Assembly (NCBI GenBank): GCA_024686055.1
Contig: JAIBDV010000010.1
Location: 1-19,045 of the forward strand
Source of the DNA: Neptuniibacter sp.
GTDB lineage: Bacteria > Pseudomonadota > Gammaproteobacteria > Pseudomonadales > Balneatricaceae
Length of the DNA stretch: 19,045 bases
Reading direction: 5' to 3'
In this document: piece after piece, positions 6,094 through 15,042 of the stretch
Position numbering within the stretch: the first letter of the stretch is position 1
Layout: each line of letters opens with the position of its first letter
Position numbers and translations under genes: made by a program
The notes under the pieces: model-generated
What the model was told of the DNA's origin: nothing
Seen by the model: the letters and a program-made list of their open reading frames with translations, nothing else
Databases searched by the model: none

Positions 6094-7350
6094 ATGAACG
6101 TAGAACAGTACATGACCGAGCTGGGCCAGCAGGCGCGTGACGCTTCACGTCTGGTAGCGCGTGCCGACAGCGGCCTTAAAAACCGTGCCCTGCTGGCGAT
6201 GGCTGAGGCGATCGACAGCAGCCGTGATGCGCTGGCAGCAGCGAATCAGCTGGATCTGGATGCGGCCCGTGCCAATGGCCTTGATGATGCGATGGTAGAT
6301 CGGCTGGCGCTGAAGCCGGCGACGATTGATACCATGGTGGAAGGTTTGCGCCAGGTCGCTGGCCTGCCGGACCCGGTTGGAGCGATTACTGATCTGAACT
6401 ACCGTCCTTCCGGGATCCAGGTGGGCAAGATGCGTGTCCCGCTGGGGGTGATCGGTATCATCTACGAGTCACGTCCCAATGTAACGGTTGAAGCGGCCAG
6501 TCTGTGTCTGAAATCGGGCAATGCCACGATTCTGCGCGGTGGCTCTGAAGCAATTCATTCCAACCAGGCCGTGGCGGCCTGTATCCGCCAGGGACTGCGG
6601 GAAACGGGCCTGCCGGAAACTGCAGTGCAGGTCGTAGAAACGACAGACCGGGCTGCGGTAGGTGCGCTGATCACCATGCCGGAATTTGTTGATGTGATTG
6701 TACCGCGTGGCGGTAAGGGGCTGATCGAGCGGATCAGCCGTGATGCCAAAGTCACGGTGATCAAGCATCTGGATGGCATCTGTCATATCTATATTGATGA
6801 CCAGGCGGATAAAACCAAAGCGATCAATGTGGCCATCAATGCCAAGACGCATCGCTACGGTACCTGCAACACCATGGAAACCTTGCTGGTGAACAGCGCA
6901 GTGGCGGCTGAAATCCTGCCTGAACTGGCGGAACGCTATCAGGGGCTGGGTGTGGAACTGCGTGGCTGTGCACAGACGCTTGAGGTGCTGCCGCAGATTG
7001 TAGCGGCGACCGACGTCGACTGGTCCACCGAGTATCTGGCGCCGATCCTGGCGATCAAGCTGGTGGACGATATGGCGGAAGCGATTGCGCACATCAACCG
7101 GTATGGTTCGCATCATACTGATTGCATCATCACGGAAAATTACACAAAATCGCGGGCTTTCCTGCTGGAAGTCGATTCCAGTTCGGTGATGGTCAACACG
7201 TCAACCCGCTTCGCCGATGGCTTTGAATACGGGCTGGGTGCTGAAATTGGTATCTCTACTGATAAAATTCATGCCCGTGGCCCGGTAGGGCTCAATGGCC
7301 TGACCTCGGAAAAATACGTTGTGCTGGGTGATGGTCATATCCGCCAGTAA
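6094..7350 (+). CDS. proA: Glutamate-5-semialdehyde dehydrogenase (gamma-glutamyl phosphate reductase)
   Basis: ProA reduces gamma-glutamyl phosphate with NADPH to glutamate-5-semialdehyde, the second step of proline synthesis, in the cytoplasm. From the ATG at 6094 the protein has 418 residues, the usual family length. The aldehyde dehydrogenase fold is clear: PLGVIGIIYESRPNV at 116-130, LKSGNATILRGGSEA at 139-153, and the active-site segment RYGTCNTMETLLV with catalytic Cys258. AAGGA at 6083-6087 lies six bases upstream. The frame extends upstream to 6001, but that part precedes the predicted transcription start. It heads the long plus-strand run, with nadD starting six bases after its stop. 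proB is not in the window. Confidence 0.96.
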   Translation: MNVEQYMTELGQQARDASRLVARADSGLKNRALLAMAEAIDSSRDALAAANQLDLDAARANGLDDAMVDRLALKPATIDTMVEGLRQVAGLPDPVGAITDLNYRPSGIQVGKMRVPLGVIGIIYESRPNVTVEAASLCLKSGNATILRGGSEAIHSNQAVAACIRQGLRETGLPETAVQVVETTDRAAVGALITMPEFVDVIVPRGGKGLIERISRDAKVTVIKHLDGICHIYIDDQADKTKAINVAINAKTHRYGTCNTMETLLVNSAVAAEILPELAERYQGLGVELRGCAQTLEVLPQIVAATDVDWSTEYLAPILAIKLVDDMAEAIAHINRYGSHHTDCIITENYTKSRAFLLEVDSSSVMVNTSTRFADGFEYGLGAEIGISTDKIHARGPVGLNGLTSEKYVVLGDGHIRQ

Positions 7351-7356
7351 GCTGCG

Positions 7357-8016
7357 ATGAACCGTACAATGTACGCGTTTATGGGCGGTACCTTTGACCC
7401 GATCCACTTTGGCCACCTGCGCAGTGCGCTGGAAGTACAACAGTGGCTGGCAGTGGATCAGGTTCAGCTGATGCCTGCACGGGCACCGGTGCATAAAAAC
7501 ACACCGGGCAGGAGCGCTGCCCAGCGACTGGCAATGGTGGAGGCAGCGGTTGCTGACACCCCGGCGCTGGCTGCTGATTCACGGGAAGTTCAGTCATCAC
7601 AGCCATCCTATACGCTGCTGACACTACAGGCGTTACGTCAGCAGCTGGGCCCGGATATGCCCATCTGTATGATTATGGGGATGGATTCGTTACTGAACCT
7701 GCCTGGCTGGCATGGCTGGCAGGCCTTCAGTGAGTTATGCCATATCCTGGTATTGAAACGGCCCGGCTACAGTTTTGCGCCGCACGGTGAGCTGGCAGGC
7801 TTCATGCGCCAGCATCAGACCGCGCAGCGCGATGATCTTTTTACAGCACCCTGTGGGCGGGTGCTGCTGCATGAGCAGACTCCGCTGGATATTTCAGCGA
7901 CCCAGATACGGGCGCTGATTACCGCGGGACAATCCCCACGTTATCTGCTGCCAGACCTTGTCTGGCAGTACATCAAGCAACACCAACTGTACGGTTATAC
8001 CGTACCCATCGAATAG
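7357..8016 (+). CDS. nadD: Nicotinate-nucleotide adenylyltransferase
   Basis: NadD transfers AMP from ATP to nicotinate mononucleotide, giving deamido-NAD, in NAD synthesis. The 219-residue protein opens with the nucleotidyltransferase signature GGTFDPIHFGHLRSA (residues 10-24, containing the HxGH nucleotide-binding motif) and closes with DISATQIRALI, the family's (I/S)SxTxIR nucleotide-contact motif. MGMDSLLNLPGWHGW is the typical NadD mid-region. The start six bases after proA has only a weak ribosome-binding site, so translational coupling is likely. Placement between proA and rsfS matches the Pseudomonas order as I recall it. Confidence 0.96.
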   Translation: MNRTMYAFMGGTFDPIHFGHLRSALEVQQWLAVDQVQLMPARAPVHKNTPGRSAAQRLAMVEAAVADTPALAADSREVQSSQPSYTLLTLQALRQQLGPDMPICMIMGMDSLLNLPGWHGWQAFSELCHILVLKRPGYSFAPHGELAGFMRQHQTAQRDDLFTAPCGRVLLHEQTPLDISATQIRALITAGQSPRYLLPDLVWQYIKQHQLYGYTVPIE

Positions 8017-8022
8017 AGACCT

Positions 8023-8367
8023 ATGCAAACAGAACAATTGATCGAGCTGGTGCGGGACGCGCTGGAAGATATAAAAGCCAAGGACATCGTTGTATTAAAC
8101 GTAACGGGCAAATCCACTGTCACTGACTTTATGGTCGTTGCCTGCGGCACCTCCAAACGTCATGTCGTTTCCTGTGCTGAGCACGTTGCTGAACAGGCTA
8201 AAAAAGCCGGTGTACAACCCCTGGGTGTTGAAGGTGGCGATGTCGGTGACTGGATTCTGGCGGATCTCGGTGAAGTCGTTGTGCATGTCATGATGCCGGA
8301 TGCCCGCAGTTTCTATGATCTGGAACGTCTGTGGGGCTTTGATGCTCACCAGGCCAAGGACGCTTAA
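8023..8367 (+). CDS. rsfS: Ribosome silencing factor RsfS
   Basis: RsfS (114 residues, DUF143/Iojap family) binds uL14 on the large ribosomal subunit and blocks joining of the small subunit when nutrients are scarce. The diagnostic stretches are present: DIVVLNVTGKSTVTDFMVVACGTS (about 21-44), GVEGGDVGDWILADLGEVVVHVM (about 68-90) and the RSFYDLERLW end. It sits six bases after nadD and six before rlmH, the conserved nadD-rsfS-rlmH block. Confidence 0.96.
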   Translation: MQTEQLIELVRDALEDIKAKDIVVLNVTGKSTVTDFMVVACGTSKRHVVSCAEHVAEQAKKAGVQPLGVEGGDVGDWILADLGEVVVHVMMPDARSFYDLERLWGFDAHQAKDA

Positions 8368-8373
8368 GCGGTC

Positions 8374-8841
8374 ATGAAGATTCGTCTGATCGCCATTGGC
8401 GGTAAAATGCCGCGCTGGGTAACCGAAGGTTACAACGAGTACGCTAAACGTTTTCCTGCTGAAGTCAGTTTCGAACTGATTGAGCTGCCGCTGGGTCACC
8501 GGGGTAAAGGGGCTGATCTGGCGCGTGCGAAAAAACAGGAAGGTGATCAGATGCTGGCAGCGATCCCCAAAGGGGATCGAGTGATTGCGCTGGAAGTGGG
8601 CGGTAAAAGCTGGTCAACCGAGCAGCTGGCGGAACAGCTGGAGAGCTGGCAAATGGATGGCCGTAATGTCAGCCTGCTGGTTGGCGGGCCTGAAGGCCTG
8701 GACGGTCGCTGTGTGGCAATGGCCGATCAGAAATGGTCACTCTCCGCGCTGACCTTGCCGCACCCGCTGGTGCGGGTGTTACTGGTCGAACAACTTTACC
8801 GGGCCTGCACAATTCTGCAGGGCCACCCCTACCACAAGTAG
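8374..8841 (+). CDS. rlmH: 23S rRNA pseudouridine-1915 N3-methyltransferase RlmH
   Basis: RlmH methylates pseudouridine 1915 in helix 69 of 23S rRNA, using S-adenosylmethionine, on assembled ribosomes. The protein has 155 residues, the exact usual size. It shows the SPOUT knot motifs: LLVGGPEGLD (about 101-110), LSALTLPHPLVRVLLVEQLYRA, and the C-terminal QGHPYHK needed for the active site. It is coupled to rsfS, and mrdA starts 12 bases after its stop. Confidence 0.97.
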   Translation: MKIRLIAIGGKMPRWVTEGYNEYAKRFPAEVSFELIELPLGHRGKGADLARAKKQEGDQMLAAIPKGDRVIALEVGGKSWSTEQLAEQLESWQMDGRNVSLLVGGPEGLDGRCVAMADQKWSLSALTLPHPLVRVLLVEQLYRACTILQGHPYHK

Positions 8842-8853
8842 CACGGACCTCGG

Positions 8854-10737
8854 ATGGGCTCAGAACGTCTAAAGGACCACGGTCAGGAACATCGCACGTT
8901 CACAGCTCGCGCTGTGCTTGCGATCTGTCTGGTGGTAACGCTGCTCGGTGTGCTGGTAGGGCGGATGTACTATCTGCAGGTCGAACAGTTCGAGCGTTAC
9001 AGTGCGCTGTCAGATAATAACCGGGTGCAGTTGCAACCGGTTGCGCCGACCCGCGGTCTGATTTACGACCGTAACGGGGTATTGCTGGCCGATAACCGGG
9101 CCAGTTACAGTGTGATGCTGCTCAAAGAAGAGATCAAAGACCTCGATAACACCCTGCTCCAGCTGACAGACTTACTGGACCTGACTGAAAAAGAGATTCA
9201 GCGGTTTCGTAAACGGCTGCGTCAGCGTCGCCGCCCTTACCAGTCAGTACCACTGCGTTTTCGCTTGAAGGAAAAAGAGATCGCCCTGCTGGCGGTGAAC
9301 TATCACCGTTTACCGGGTGTCCGGGTTGAGGCTGAGCTGATTCGTTACTATCCCTATGCTAACTCACTGGTCCACGCCATTGGCTATGTCGGGCGTATCA
9401 ACGAGCGAGAGCTGAAACGGGTGGATGAGCAGAATTACTCTGCCACCAACTACATCGGTAAGCTGGGGGTGGAAAAGTTTTATGAGGGGATTCTGCATGG
9501 TCAGGTGGGCATCCAGAAAGTAGAAACCAATGCCCGTGGCCGCGTGATGCGGGTACTGGAGCGGACTGACCCGGTACCGGGGCGTGATCTGGTGTTATCA
9601 CTGGATATCCGCCTGCAGCAGATTTCCGAGCAACTGCTGGGCGAGCGTCGCGGTGCTATTGTCGCGCTGGACCCCAACACCGGCGGCATTCTGGCGCTGG
9701 TTTCTACCCCAGGCTACGACCCCAACCTGTTCGTCACTGGAATCTCCAGTAAAGACTATAACGCCCTGCGTGACTCCCCTGACTTGCCACTGTTTAACCG
9801 TGCCATTCGTGGTCGTTATCCACCGGGTTCAACAATCAAGCCGGTGACAGCGCTGTCCTTTATTGATAGCGGTGTGGTCACCCCGGCCTATCGGGTGTTT
9901 GACCCGGGTTACTACCAGCTCAATAAAAAAGGCCGTAAATACCGAGACTGGAAACGTTGGGGTCATGGCTGGGTCAATATGAAGAGCGCCCTGGCGCAGT
10001 CCTGTGATACCTGGTTCTACGTGGTATCCCATAAAGCCGGCGGTGAGCCGATGTGGGATTATCTGGGCCGGTTCGGTTTTGGTCAGATCACCAGTTATGA
10101 CCTGCCAGAAGCCTCATCTGCGCTACTGCCCACCCACGAGTGGAAAAAGCGTAGCCGTAAACAGGGCTGGTATCCGGGGGATTCTTTGAATCTGAGTATT
10201 GGTCAGGGCTTTATGCTGGCCACGCCGTTGCAGCTGGCCACGGCCACTGCGGTGTTGGCGAACCGAGGCCGCTGGGTACGACCGCAGATGCTGCATGCTG
10301 TACGCGACAGTGAAACGAATCCGGTTATTTTGCCAGAACCGCGTCCTTTGCCTGAGGATGTTCAGCTCAAGTACCCGGGGTATTGGCAGAATATCATCGA
10401 TGGCATGGTTGAAGTTATGCATGGTGAGAAAGGTACCGCCCGTAAAGTAGGCGCGGGAGCACCCTATAAAATCGCCGGTAAAACGGGAACCGCTCAGGTG
10501 GTAGGGATCAAACAGGATGAGCGTTACGATGCCTCGAAGCTGGCTGAAATACACCGTGACCATGCGTTGTTTGTTGCTTTTGCACCTGCCGATAAGCCCA
10601 AAATTTCAGTGGCGATCATTGTGGAAAATGGCGGCGGTGGCTCCAGTACGGCAGCACCACTGGCGCGAAAAATAATGGATGCTTACCTGATTGGTGTTGA
10701 TCCGATCGCTCCTGAGGAGGTGGCTGATGGCCCCTGA
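8854..10737 (+). CDS. mrdA: Penicillin-binding protein 2 (peptidoglycan DD-transpeptidase of the elongasome)
   Basis: PBP2 cross-links new peptidoglycan during rod elongation together with RodA. The 627-residue class B enzyme has one N-terminal membrane helix (about 18-36), a pedestal domain (from VAPTRGLIYDRNG at 63) and a C-terminal transpeptidase domain. Active-site motifs are intact: PPGSTIKP with Ser326 and Lys329, SCD at 383-385, and KTGTAQ with Lys543. SCD instead of the textbook SxN is normal for PBP2. The gene ends 11 bases inside mrdB, so the pair is probably coupled in translation and made in balance. A ribosome-binding site before 8854 is weak. Confidence 0.97.
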   Translation: MGSERLKDHGQEHRTFTARAVLAICLVVTLLGVLVGRMYYLQVEQFERYSALSDNNRVQLQPVAPTRGLIYDRNGVLLADNRASYSVMLLKEEIKDLDNTLLQLTDLLDLTEKEIQRFRKRLRQRRRPYQSVPLRFRLKEKEIALLAVNYHRLPGVRVEAELIRYYPYANSLVHAIGYVGRINERELKRVDEQNYSATNYIGKLGVEKFYEGILHGQVGIQKVETNARGRVMRVLERTDPVPGRDLVLSLDIRLQQISEQLLGERRGAIVALDPNTGGILALVSTPGYDPNLFVTGISSKDYNALRDSPDLPLFNRAIRGRYPPGSTIKPVTALSFIDSGVVTPAYRVFDPGYYQLNKKGRKYRDWKRWGHGWVNMKSALAQSCDTWFYVVSHKAGGEPMWDYLGRFGFGQITSYDLPEASSALLPTHEWKKRSRKQGWYPGDSLNLSIGQGFMLATPLQLATATAVLANRGRWVRPQMLHAVRDSETNPVILPEPRPLPEDVQLKYPGYWQNIIDGMVEVMHGEKGTARKVGAGAPYKIAGKTGTAQVVGIKQDERYDASKLAEIHRDHALFVAFAPADKPKISVAIIVENGGGGSSTAAPLARKIMDAYLIGVDPIAPEEVADGP

Positions 10738-11866
10738 TTTTCAGCGTACCATGCCGGATGCTGTCGCCGATCTGCGTCGTCATCCGGGCTGGTGGAGCTA
10801 CACCCGGCTGGACCTCTGGCTGCTGTTGTTATTGCTGTTGCTCTGTGGCGTCGGCCTGTTGATCCTCTACAGTGCGTCCGGGCAGAGTTCTTACTATGTG
10901 GGTCGTCAGGCGATGCACATGGGAGTGGGCTTTTGCGTGATGCTGGTACTGGCGCGAATGTCGCCCCGGTTTATTGGCCGTTGGGCGCTGAGCCTCTATA
11001 TACTGGGGCTTGCATTACTACTGGGAGTCTTGCTGTTTGGTGTTGGTGCCAAAGGAGCGCAGCGCTGGATTGCCTTACCCGGGTTTCGTTTCCAGCCCTC
11101 AGAAATCATGAAACTTGTGCTGCCATTGATGGTCGCATATTACCTGGCCAATCGGGCATTACCGCCGAGCTTTAAGCATGTACTGGTGTCGCTGGTAATG
11201 ATTGCTACGCCAACCCTGATGATTATGAAACAGCCGGATCTGGGCACCTCATTGCTGATCGCCGCCTCCGGTATTTTCGTACTGCTGTTTTCCGGTATCC
11301 GCTGGCGTTATGTGCTGGGCGCGCTGGCCGTTGCCGCCGCAGCATTACCGGGGCTGTGGATGGTGATGAAGGAGTACCAGAAGCAGCGGGTACTGACCTT
11401 CCTTGATCCTGAAAGTGATCCGCTGGGGTCGGGCTGGAATATTATTCAGTCTAAAACCGCCATTGGCTCCGGCGGCCTGACCGGCAAAGGTTATCTGGAA
11501 GGAACCCAGTCACAACTGGACTTTCTGCCGGAATCACACACTGATTTTATTATCGCCGTGGTCGCTGAAGAGCTGGGCATGGTGGGTGTGCTGGTATTGT
11601 TGCTGATCTACCTGTTGGTGATCGCGCGTGGCATTGTGATTGCTAACAGTGCTCAGGACAGCTTTGGCCGCCTGCTGGCGGGCAGTGTGATTCTGACATT
11701 TTTTGTTTATGTGTTTGTGAATATCGGTATGGTCAGTGGTCTATTACCGGTAGTGGGCGTTCCACTACCGCTGGTAAGCTACGGCGGCACATCCATTGTT
11801 ACCTTGATGGCGGGGTTTGGGCTGTTGATGTCTGTTCATAGCCACCGCGCGATGCTTTTAAGATAG
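10727..11866 (+). CDS. mrdB: Rod-shape SEDS glycosyltransferase RodA
   Basis: RodA polymerises lipid II into glycan strands in the inner membrane and partners PBP2. From the ATG at 10727 it has 379 residues and about ten membrane helices. SEDS signatures are clear: GVGAKGAQRWI (105-115), FQPSEIMKL, KQPDLGTSLLI, GTQSQLDFLPESHTDF (the Asp of HTDF, about 273, lies in the region of the catalytic aspartate) and PVVGVPLPLVSYGG near the end. The frame stays open to 10691, but GGAGG at 10716-10720 six bases before 10727 fixes the start. It overlaps mrdA by 11 bases. Confidence 0.96.
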   Translation: MAPDFQRTMPDAVADLRRHPGWWSYTRLDLWLLLLLLLLCGVGLLILYSASGQSSYYVGRQAMHMGVGFCVMLVLARMSPRFIGRWALSLYILGLALLLGVLLFGVGAKGAQRWIALPGFRFQPSEIMKLVLPLMVAYYLANRALPPSFKHVLVSLVMIATPTLMIMKQPDLGTSLLIAASGIFVLLFSGIRWRYVLGALAVAAAALPGLWMVMKEYQKQRVLTFLDPESDPLGSGWNIIQSKTAIGSGGLTGKGYLEGTQSQLDFLPESHTDFIIAVVAEELGMVGVLVLLLIYLLVIARGIVIANSAQDSFGRLLAGSVILTFFVYVFVNIGMVSGLLPVVGVPLPLVSYGGTSIVTLMAGFGLLMSVHSHRAMLLR

Positions 11867-11875
11867 GAAAGTACT

Positions 11876-12892
11876 ATGCAGAAGTGGATCAGATCTTTTA
11901 TTACCGCCGCCACTCTGGGGGCCACGGTGATGCCAGCAGCGTATGTGGCAGCAGCCGATTCGACTACCGCCGCCGGTTATAGCAAGCACCCTGAGGCACA
12001 GATCTTTATTCAGGAGCTGGCAGCGCAGGGGTTTGATCGTGGCGAGCTGGAGGCGGCGCTTGACCAGGCCCGCAAGCAGGAAAGTATCCTGAAAGCGATG
12101 TCACGGCCCGCAGAGCGTCGCCTGACCTGGGGTAAATATCGCAAAATTTTCCTCGGGCAGAAGCGGGTTGATCAGGGCATTGAATTCTGGAATAAGCACC
12201 GCGAAACACTCGAACGGGCGGAAAAAGCCTATGGTGTACCTGCTGAGATCATCGTGGCTATTATCGGCGTTGAAACCCGCTATGGTCGCAATATGGGGAG
12301 CTATCGGGTACTGGATGCGCTGGCGACGCTGGGGTTTGATTACCCTAAACGGGGCAAGTTTTTCCGCGGTCAGCTGAAAGAATACCTGCTGATGGCCCGC
12401 GAAGAAGGCCTGACTGACCTGACCAGGCTCAAAGGCTCCTATGCCGGTGCGATGGGCTTTGGCCAGTTTATTCCCTCCAGTTTCCGTAATTTTGCCGTCG
12501 ACTTTGATAATGACGGCAAACGTGACATCTGGACGAACCGGGTTGATGCGATTGGTTCGGTCGCGAATTACTTTAATAAGCATGGCTGGAAAACCGGTGA
12601 GCCGGTACGCGCCAGTGTCAGCTTTAGTGGTCCGGTAAAAGACGAGTGGGTTAATCAGAGCCTGAAACCGACCCGTACGCTTAAAGACTGGAATGGGTTG
12701 GGTGTGCAGAGCAAAACGAGTCTGGATGCCAGCCAGGTCGCAACACTGGTGGGGCTTAAAACCGGTGAGGCGACACAGTACTGGTTGGGTCTGCATAACT
12801 TTTATGTGATTACTCGCTACAACCACAGTCGGCTGTATGCTTCAGCTGTTTATGAGCTGAGCCAGCAGATACGCAGCGCTGTGAAAAAATAA
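11876..12892 (+). CDS. mltB: MltB-family lytic murein transglycosylase, predicted soluble periplasmic form
   Basis: This enzyme cleaves the MurNAc-GlcNAc bond of peptidoglycan with 1,6-anhydro product formation. The 338-residue protein has the family-3 core: VAIIGVETRYGRNMGSYRVLDAL with catalytic Glu133, then GSYAGAMGFGQFIPSSF and DFDNDGKRDIW. A signal peptide (about 1-27) ends AAYVAAA before Asp28. There is no lipobox Cys, unlike E. coli MltB, so it should be soluble, like the Pseudomonas SltB1 type found at the same place beside rodA. AGGA at 11865-11868 lies seven bases upstream. Its stop overlaps the rlpA start by one base. Confidence 0.94.
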   Translation: MQKWIRSFITAATLGATVMPAAYVAAADSTTAAGYSKHPEAQIFIQELAAQGFDRGELEAALDQARKQESILKAMSRPAERRLTWGKYRKIFLGQKRVDQGIEFWNKHRETLERAEKAYGVPAEIIVAIIGVETRYGRNMGSYRVLDALATLGFDYPKRGKFFRGQLKEYLLMAREEGLTDLTRLKGSYAGAMGFGQFIPSSFRNFAVDFDNDGKRDIWTNRVDAIGSVANYFNKHGWKTGEPVRASVSFSGPVKDEWVNQSLKPTRTLKDWNGLGVQSKTSLDASQVATLVGLKTGEATQYWLGLHNFYVITRYNHSRLYASAVYELSQQIRSAVKK

Positions 12893-13803
12893 TGATCAGA
12901 TTTTTAGTACTCGGTGCTAGCGCACTGCTGTTAGTGGGGTGTGGTTCATCCGACGTCCGGACGCCGGGCAAGGAAAGCCAGTCCACCTGGGTGGGGGCGG
13001 GTAAGCATCGCAACCCGAACGATGGTCGCTATGCATTGAAACAGGATCGTGGGCCGGGCGCTAATGTCCGGCTTGATCATGTCCAGAATGCGGTGCCACG
13101 GGCCGAGCCAAAAAGCCGCGGGGGTAACAAAAGCAGTTACCGGGTGCTGGGTAAAACCTACCGGGTGATGCCCAGTGCCGTGGGCTATAAAGAGCGCGGT
13201 ACGGCGTCCTGGTATGGTAAAAAATTCCATGGTCATAAAACCTCCAATGGCGAAATCTATGACATGTATGCGATGTCAGCGGCGCATAAATCAGTGCCGT
13301 TACCCTCGTTCTTGCGGGTAACCAATCTGGATAATGGTCGTCAGATTATTGTGCGGGTTAATGATCGCGGTCCCTTTCATGGTAACCGGTTGATCGATCT
13401 GTCCTACGCGGCGGCGTATAAGCTGGATATGCTGGGTAAGGGCACCGCGCGGGTTGAGCTGGAAGCGATTACCCCGGGCCGGGGTTCGGTAGCGGCCAGT
13501 CCAGTGTCTGTGCGTCAGCCCGTTAGTACTCCTCCATCAGCAACCAGCCAGCTGGGTATGCCGGTCGGGCAGTACTTCCAGCTGGGGGCTTTTTCCACCC
13601 GCCAGGCAGCGGTGAATGTGCAACATGATGCCCGCAGTATTCTGCCCCAGTTACCCATTCGGGTAGTGCCGGTATCGGTGGGGGGGAAAACCCTTTATCG
13701 AGTTCAGGCGGGCCCGCTCAATGGTGGTTACCCGGTGCAGAGTTCACTGGATCTGTTGCAGCGAGCCGGGTATCAGGGTGTCCGGCTGGTGGACTTAAAC
13801 TGA
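12892..13803 (+). CDS. rlpA: RlpA septal-ring lipoprotein, lytic transglycosylase with SPOR domain
   Basis: RlpA is an outer-membrane lipoprotein that, in Pseudomonas, cleaves glycan strands lacking stem peptides and helps daughter cells separate. The 303-residue protein has a lipobox LLVGC (Cys17). A double-psi beta-barrel spans about 101-190 (GTASWYGKKFHGHKTSNGE, VNDRGPF) with Glu121, His132 and Asp158 at positions corresponding to the known catalytic set. A Pro/Ser linker leads to a SPOR domain (about 226-303, from GQYFQLGAFST), which binds denuded septal peptidoglycan. It starts in a TAATG overlap with mltB, so translational coupling is likely. All required parts look intact, so it is probably catalytic, unlike E. 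coli RlpA. Confidence 0.96.
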   Translation: MIRFLVLGASALLLVGCGSSDVRTPGKESQSTWVGAGKHRNPNDGRYALKQDRGPGANVRLDHVQNAVPRAEPKSRGGNKSSYRVLGKTYRVMPSAVGYKERGTASWYGKKFHGHKTSNGEIYDMYAMSAAHKSVPLPSFLRVTNLDNGRQIIVRVNDRGPFHGNRLIDLSYAAAYKLDMLGKGTARVELEAITPGRGSVAASPVSVRQPVSTPPSATSQLGMPVGQYFQLGAFSTRQAAVNVQHDARSILPQLPIRVVPVSVGGKTLYRVQAGPLNGGYPVQSSLDLLQRAGYQGVRLVDLN

Positions 13804-13869
13804 GCGCTTGCGTAAAGTTAGCCGCTACAAAATTCTTCTTTTCACTCTACTGAATTGCTGACAGGTCCA

Positions 13870-15024
13870 ATGTTTAAAAAGATAGCAACGCCATTTTATC
13901 TGCTGGTGGTGGCACTGTTTACCGTTCAGGTACAGGCAGCTGCATTGATTCCATCGTCACCCAATATTGCCGCGCGCTCTTATTTGGTGCTTGATGCTGA
14001 CACCGGCCAGATTCTGGCTGCCAAGGGTGCGGAAAAACGCTATCCACCGGCCAGTCTCACTAAGATGATGACAGCCTACATTCTTGAATATGAACTGGAT
14101 AAAGGGAATGTTTCCAAGAATGACCTGGTCCTGATCAGTGAAAAAGCCTGGCGCACCCAGGGTTCACGAATGTTTATTCGTGAGGGCACTCAGGTAAAGC
14201 TGGGTGATCTGATGAAGGGTATTATTATTCAGTCGGGTAACGATGCTTCAGTTGCTGTGGCCGAACATATTGCTGGCAGTGAATCCGCCTTCTCTGATCT
14301 GATGAACCAGCATGCCCGGTTGCTGGGAATGGACAACAGCCATTTCCGTAATGCGACCGGTTTACCGGCGGATGACCATTACTCCAGCGCCCATGATCTG
14401 GCGACCCTGGCCAAAGCGATCATTACCCGCTTCCCTGAGCACTACGGCATTTACTCTGAGAAGTACTTTACCTATAACAAAATTCGCCAGCCTAACCGCA
14501 ACAAACTGCTGTGGCGGGATAAAACGGTTGATGGTCTGAAAACCGGTTTTACTAACGCGGCGGGCTACTGTCTGGTGGCATCGGCCAAGCGTGATGGTAT
14601 GCGGCTGATTTCTGTGGTGATGGGTACCAAGGATGAAAACGCCCGTGCTCAGGAAAGCCAGAAACTGCTGGCCTATGGTTTCCGCTATTTCCGTACCCAT
14701 AAGCTGTATGCGGCCAATGAAGCGCTGAATACTGCCAAAGTCTGGGGGGCAACCCGAGACCAGGTTGCACTGGGGCTGGAAACGCCACTGACGGTAACGA
14801 TTCCCCGTGGCCAGGCAGACAAACTGCAGGCCAGCATGGATATTGATAAAGTGATCGAAGGGCCGATCCGTAAAGGCCAGATTTACGGTAAAGCACGGGT
14901 AATGCTGGGCGGCAAGCTGGTGGCGGAACAGTCGCTGGTGGCACTGGAAGATATCCCCCAGGCCGGTGTGATGAAGCGTATCTGGCACTCAATTATGATG
15001 TTCTTCCTCAGCCTGATGGGTTGA
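13870..15024 (+). CDS. dacA: D-alanyl-D-alanine carboxypeptidase (PBP5/6 type)
   Basis: DacA removes the terminal D-Ala from peptidoglycan pentapeptides in the periplasm, limiting cross-linking and releasing free D-Ala. From the ATG at 13870 it has 384 residues with a signal peptide (about 1-23, cleavage after VQA). Active-site motifs are complete: SLTK (Ser62, Lys65), SGN (122-124) and KTG (224-226). The C-terminal domain is followed by an amphipathic membrane-anchoring helix (about 367-384, VMKRIWHSIMMFFLSLMG). An in-frame TTG at 13855 would add five residues but the ATG is preferred. A 66-base gap from rlpA shows no convincing promoter. A hairpin follows it at 15043-15099. Confidence 0.96.
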   Translation: MFKKIATPFYLLVVALFTVQVQAAALIPSSPNIAARSYLVLDADTGQILAAKGAEKRYPPASLTKMMTAYILEYELDKGNVSKNDLVLISEKAWRTQGSRMFIREGTQVKLGDLMKGIIIQSGNDASVAVAEHIAGSESAFSDLMNQHARLLGMDNSHFRNATGLPADDHYSSAHDLATLAKAIITRFPEHYGIYSEKYFTYNKIRQPNRNKLLWRDKTVDGLKTGFTNAAGYCLVASAKRDGMRLISVVMGTKDENARAQESQKLLAYGFRYFRTHKLYAANEALNTAKVWGATRDQVALGLETPLTVTIPRGQADKLQASMDIDKVIEGPIRKGQIYGKARVMLGGKLVAEQSLVALEDIPQAGVMKRIWHSIMMFFLSLMG

Positions 15025-15042
15025 TCAAGGCCAGTTTGCACA

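Noticed and set aside
6469..7116. 215-codon minus-strand open frame across proA
   Set aside because: It is antisense to the ProA core, with no family resemblance and no ribosome-binding site.
12101..12826. 241-codon minus-strand open frame across mltB
   Set aside because: It lies wholly antisense to a clear MltB-family gene and has no recognisable domain; it is a codon-bias shadow.
13855..13869. TTG start for dacA
   Set aside because: The ATG at 13870 gives a normal signal peptide; a rare TTG is not needed.
13804..13869. Promoter for dacA in the 66-base gap after rlpA
   Set aside because: The best pair (TTGCGT, 17 bases, AATTCT) is too weak to call; read-through from upstream is sufficient.
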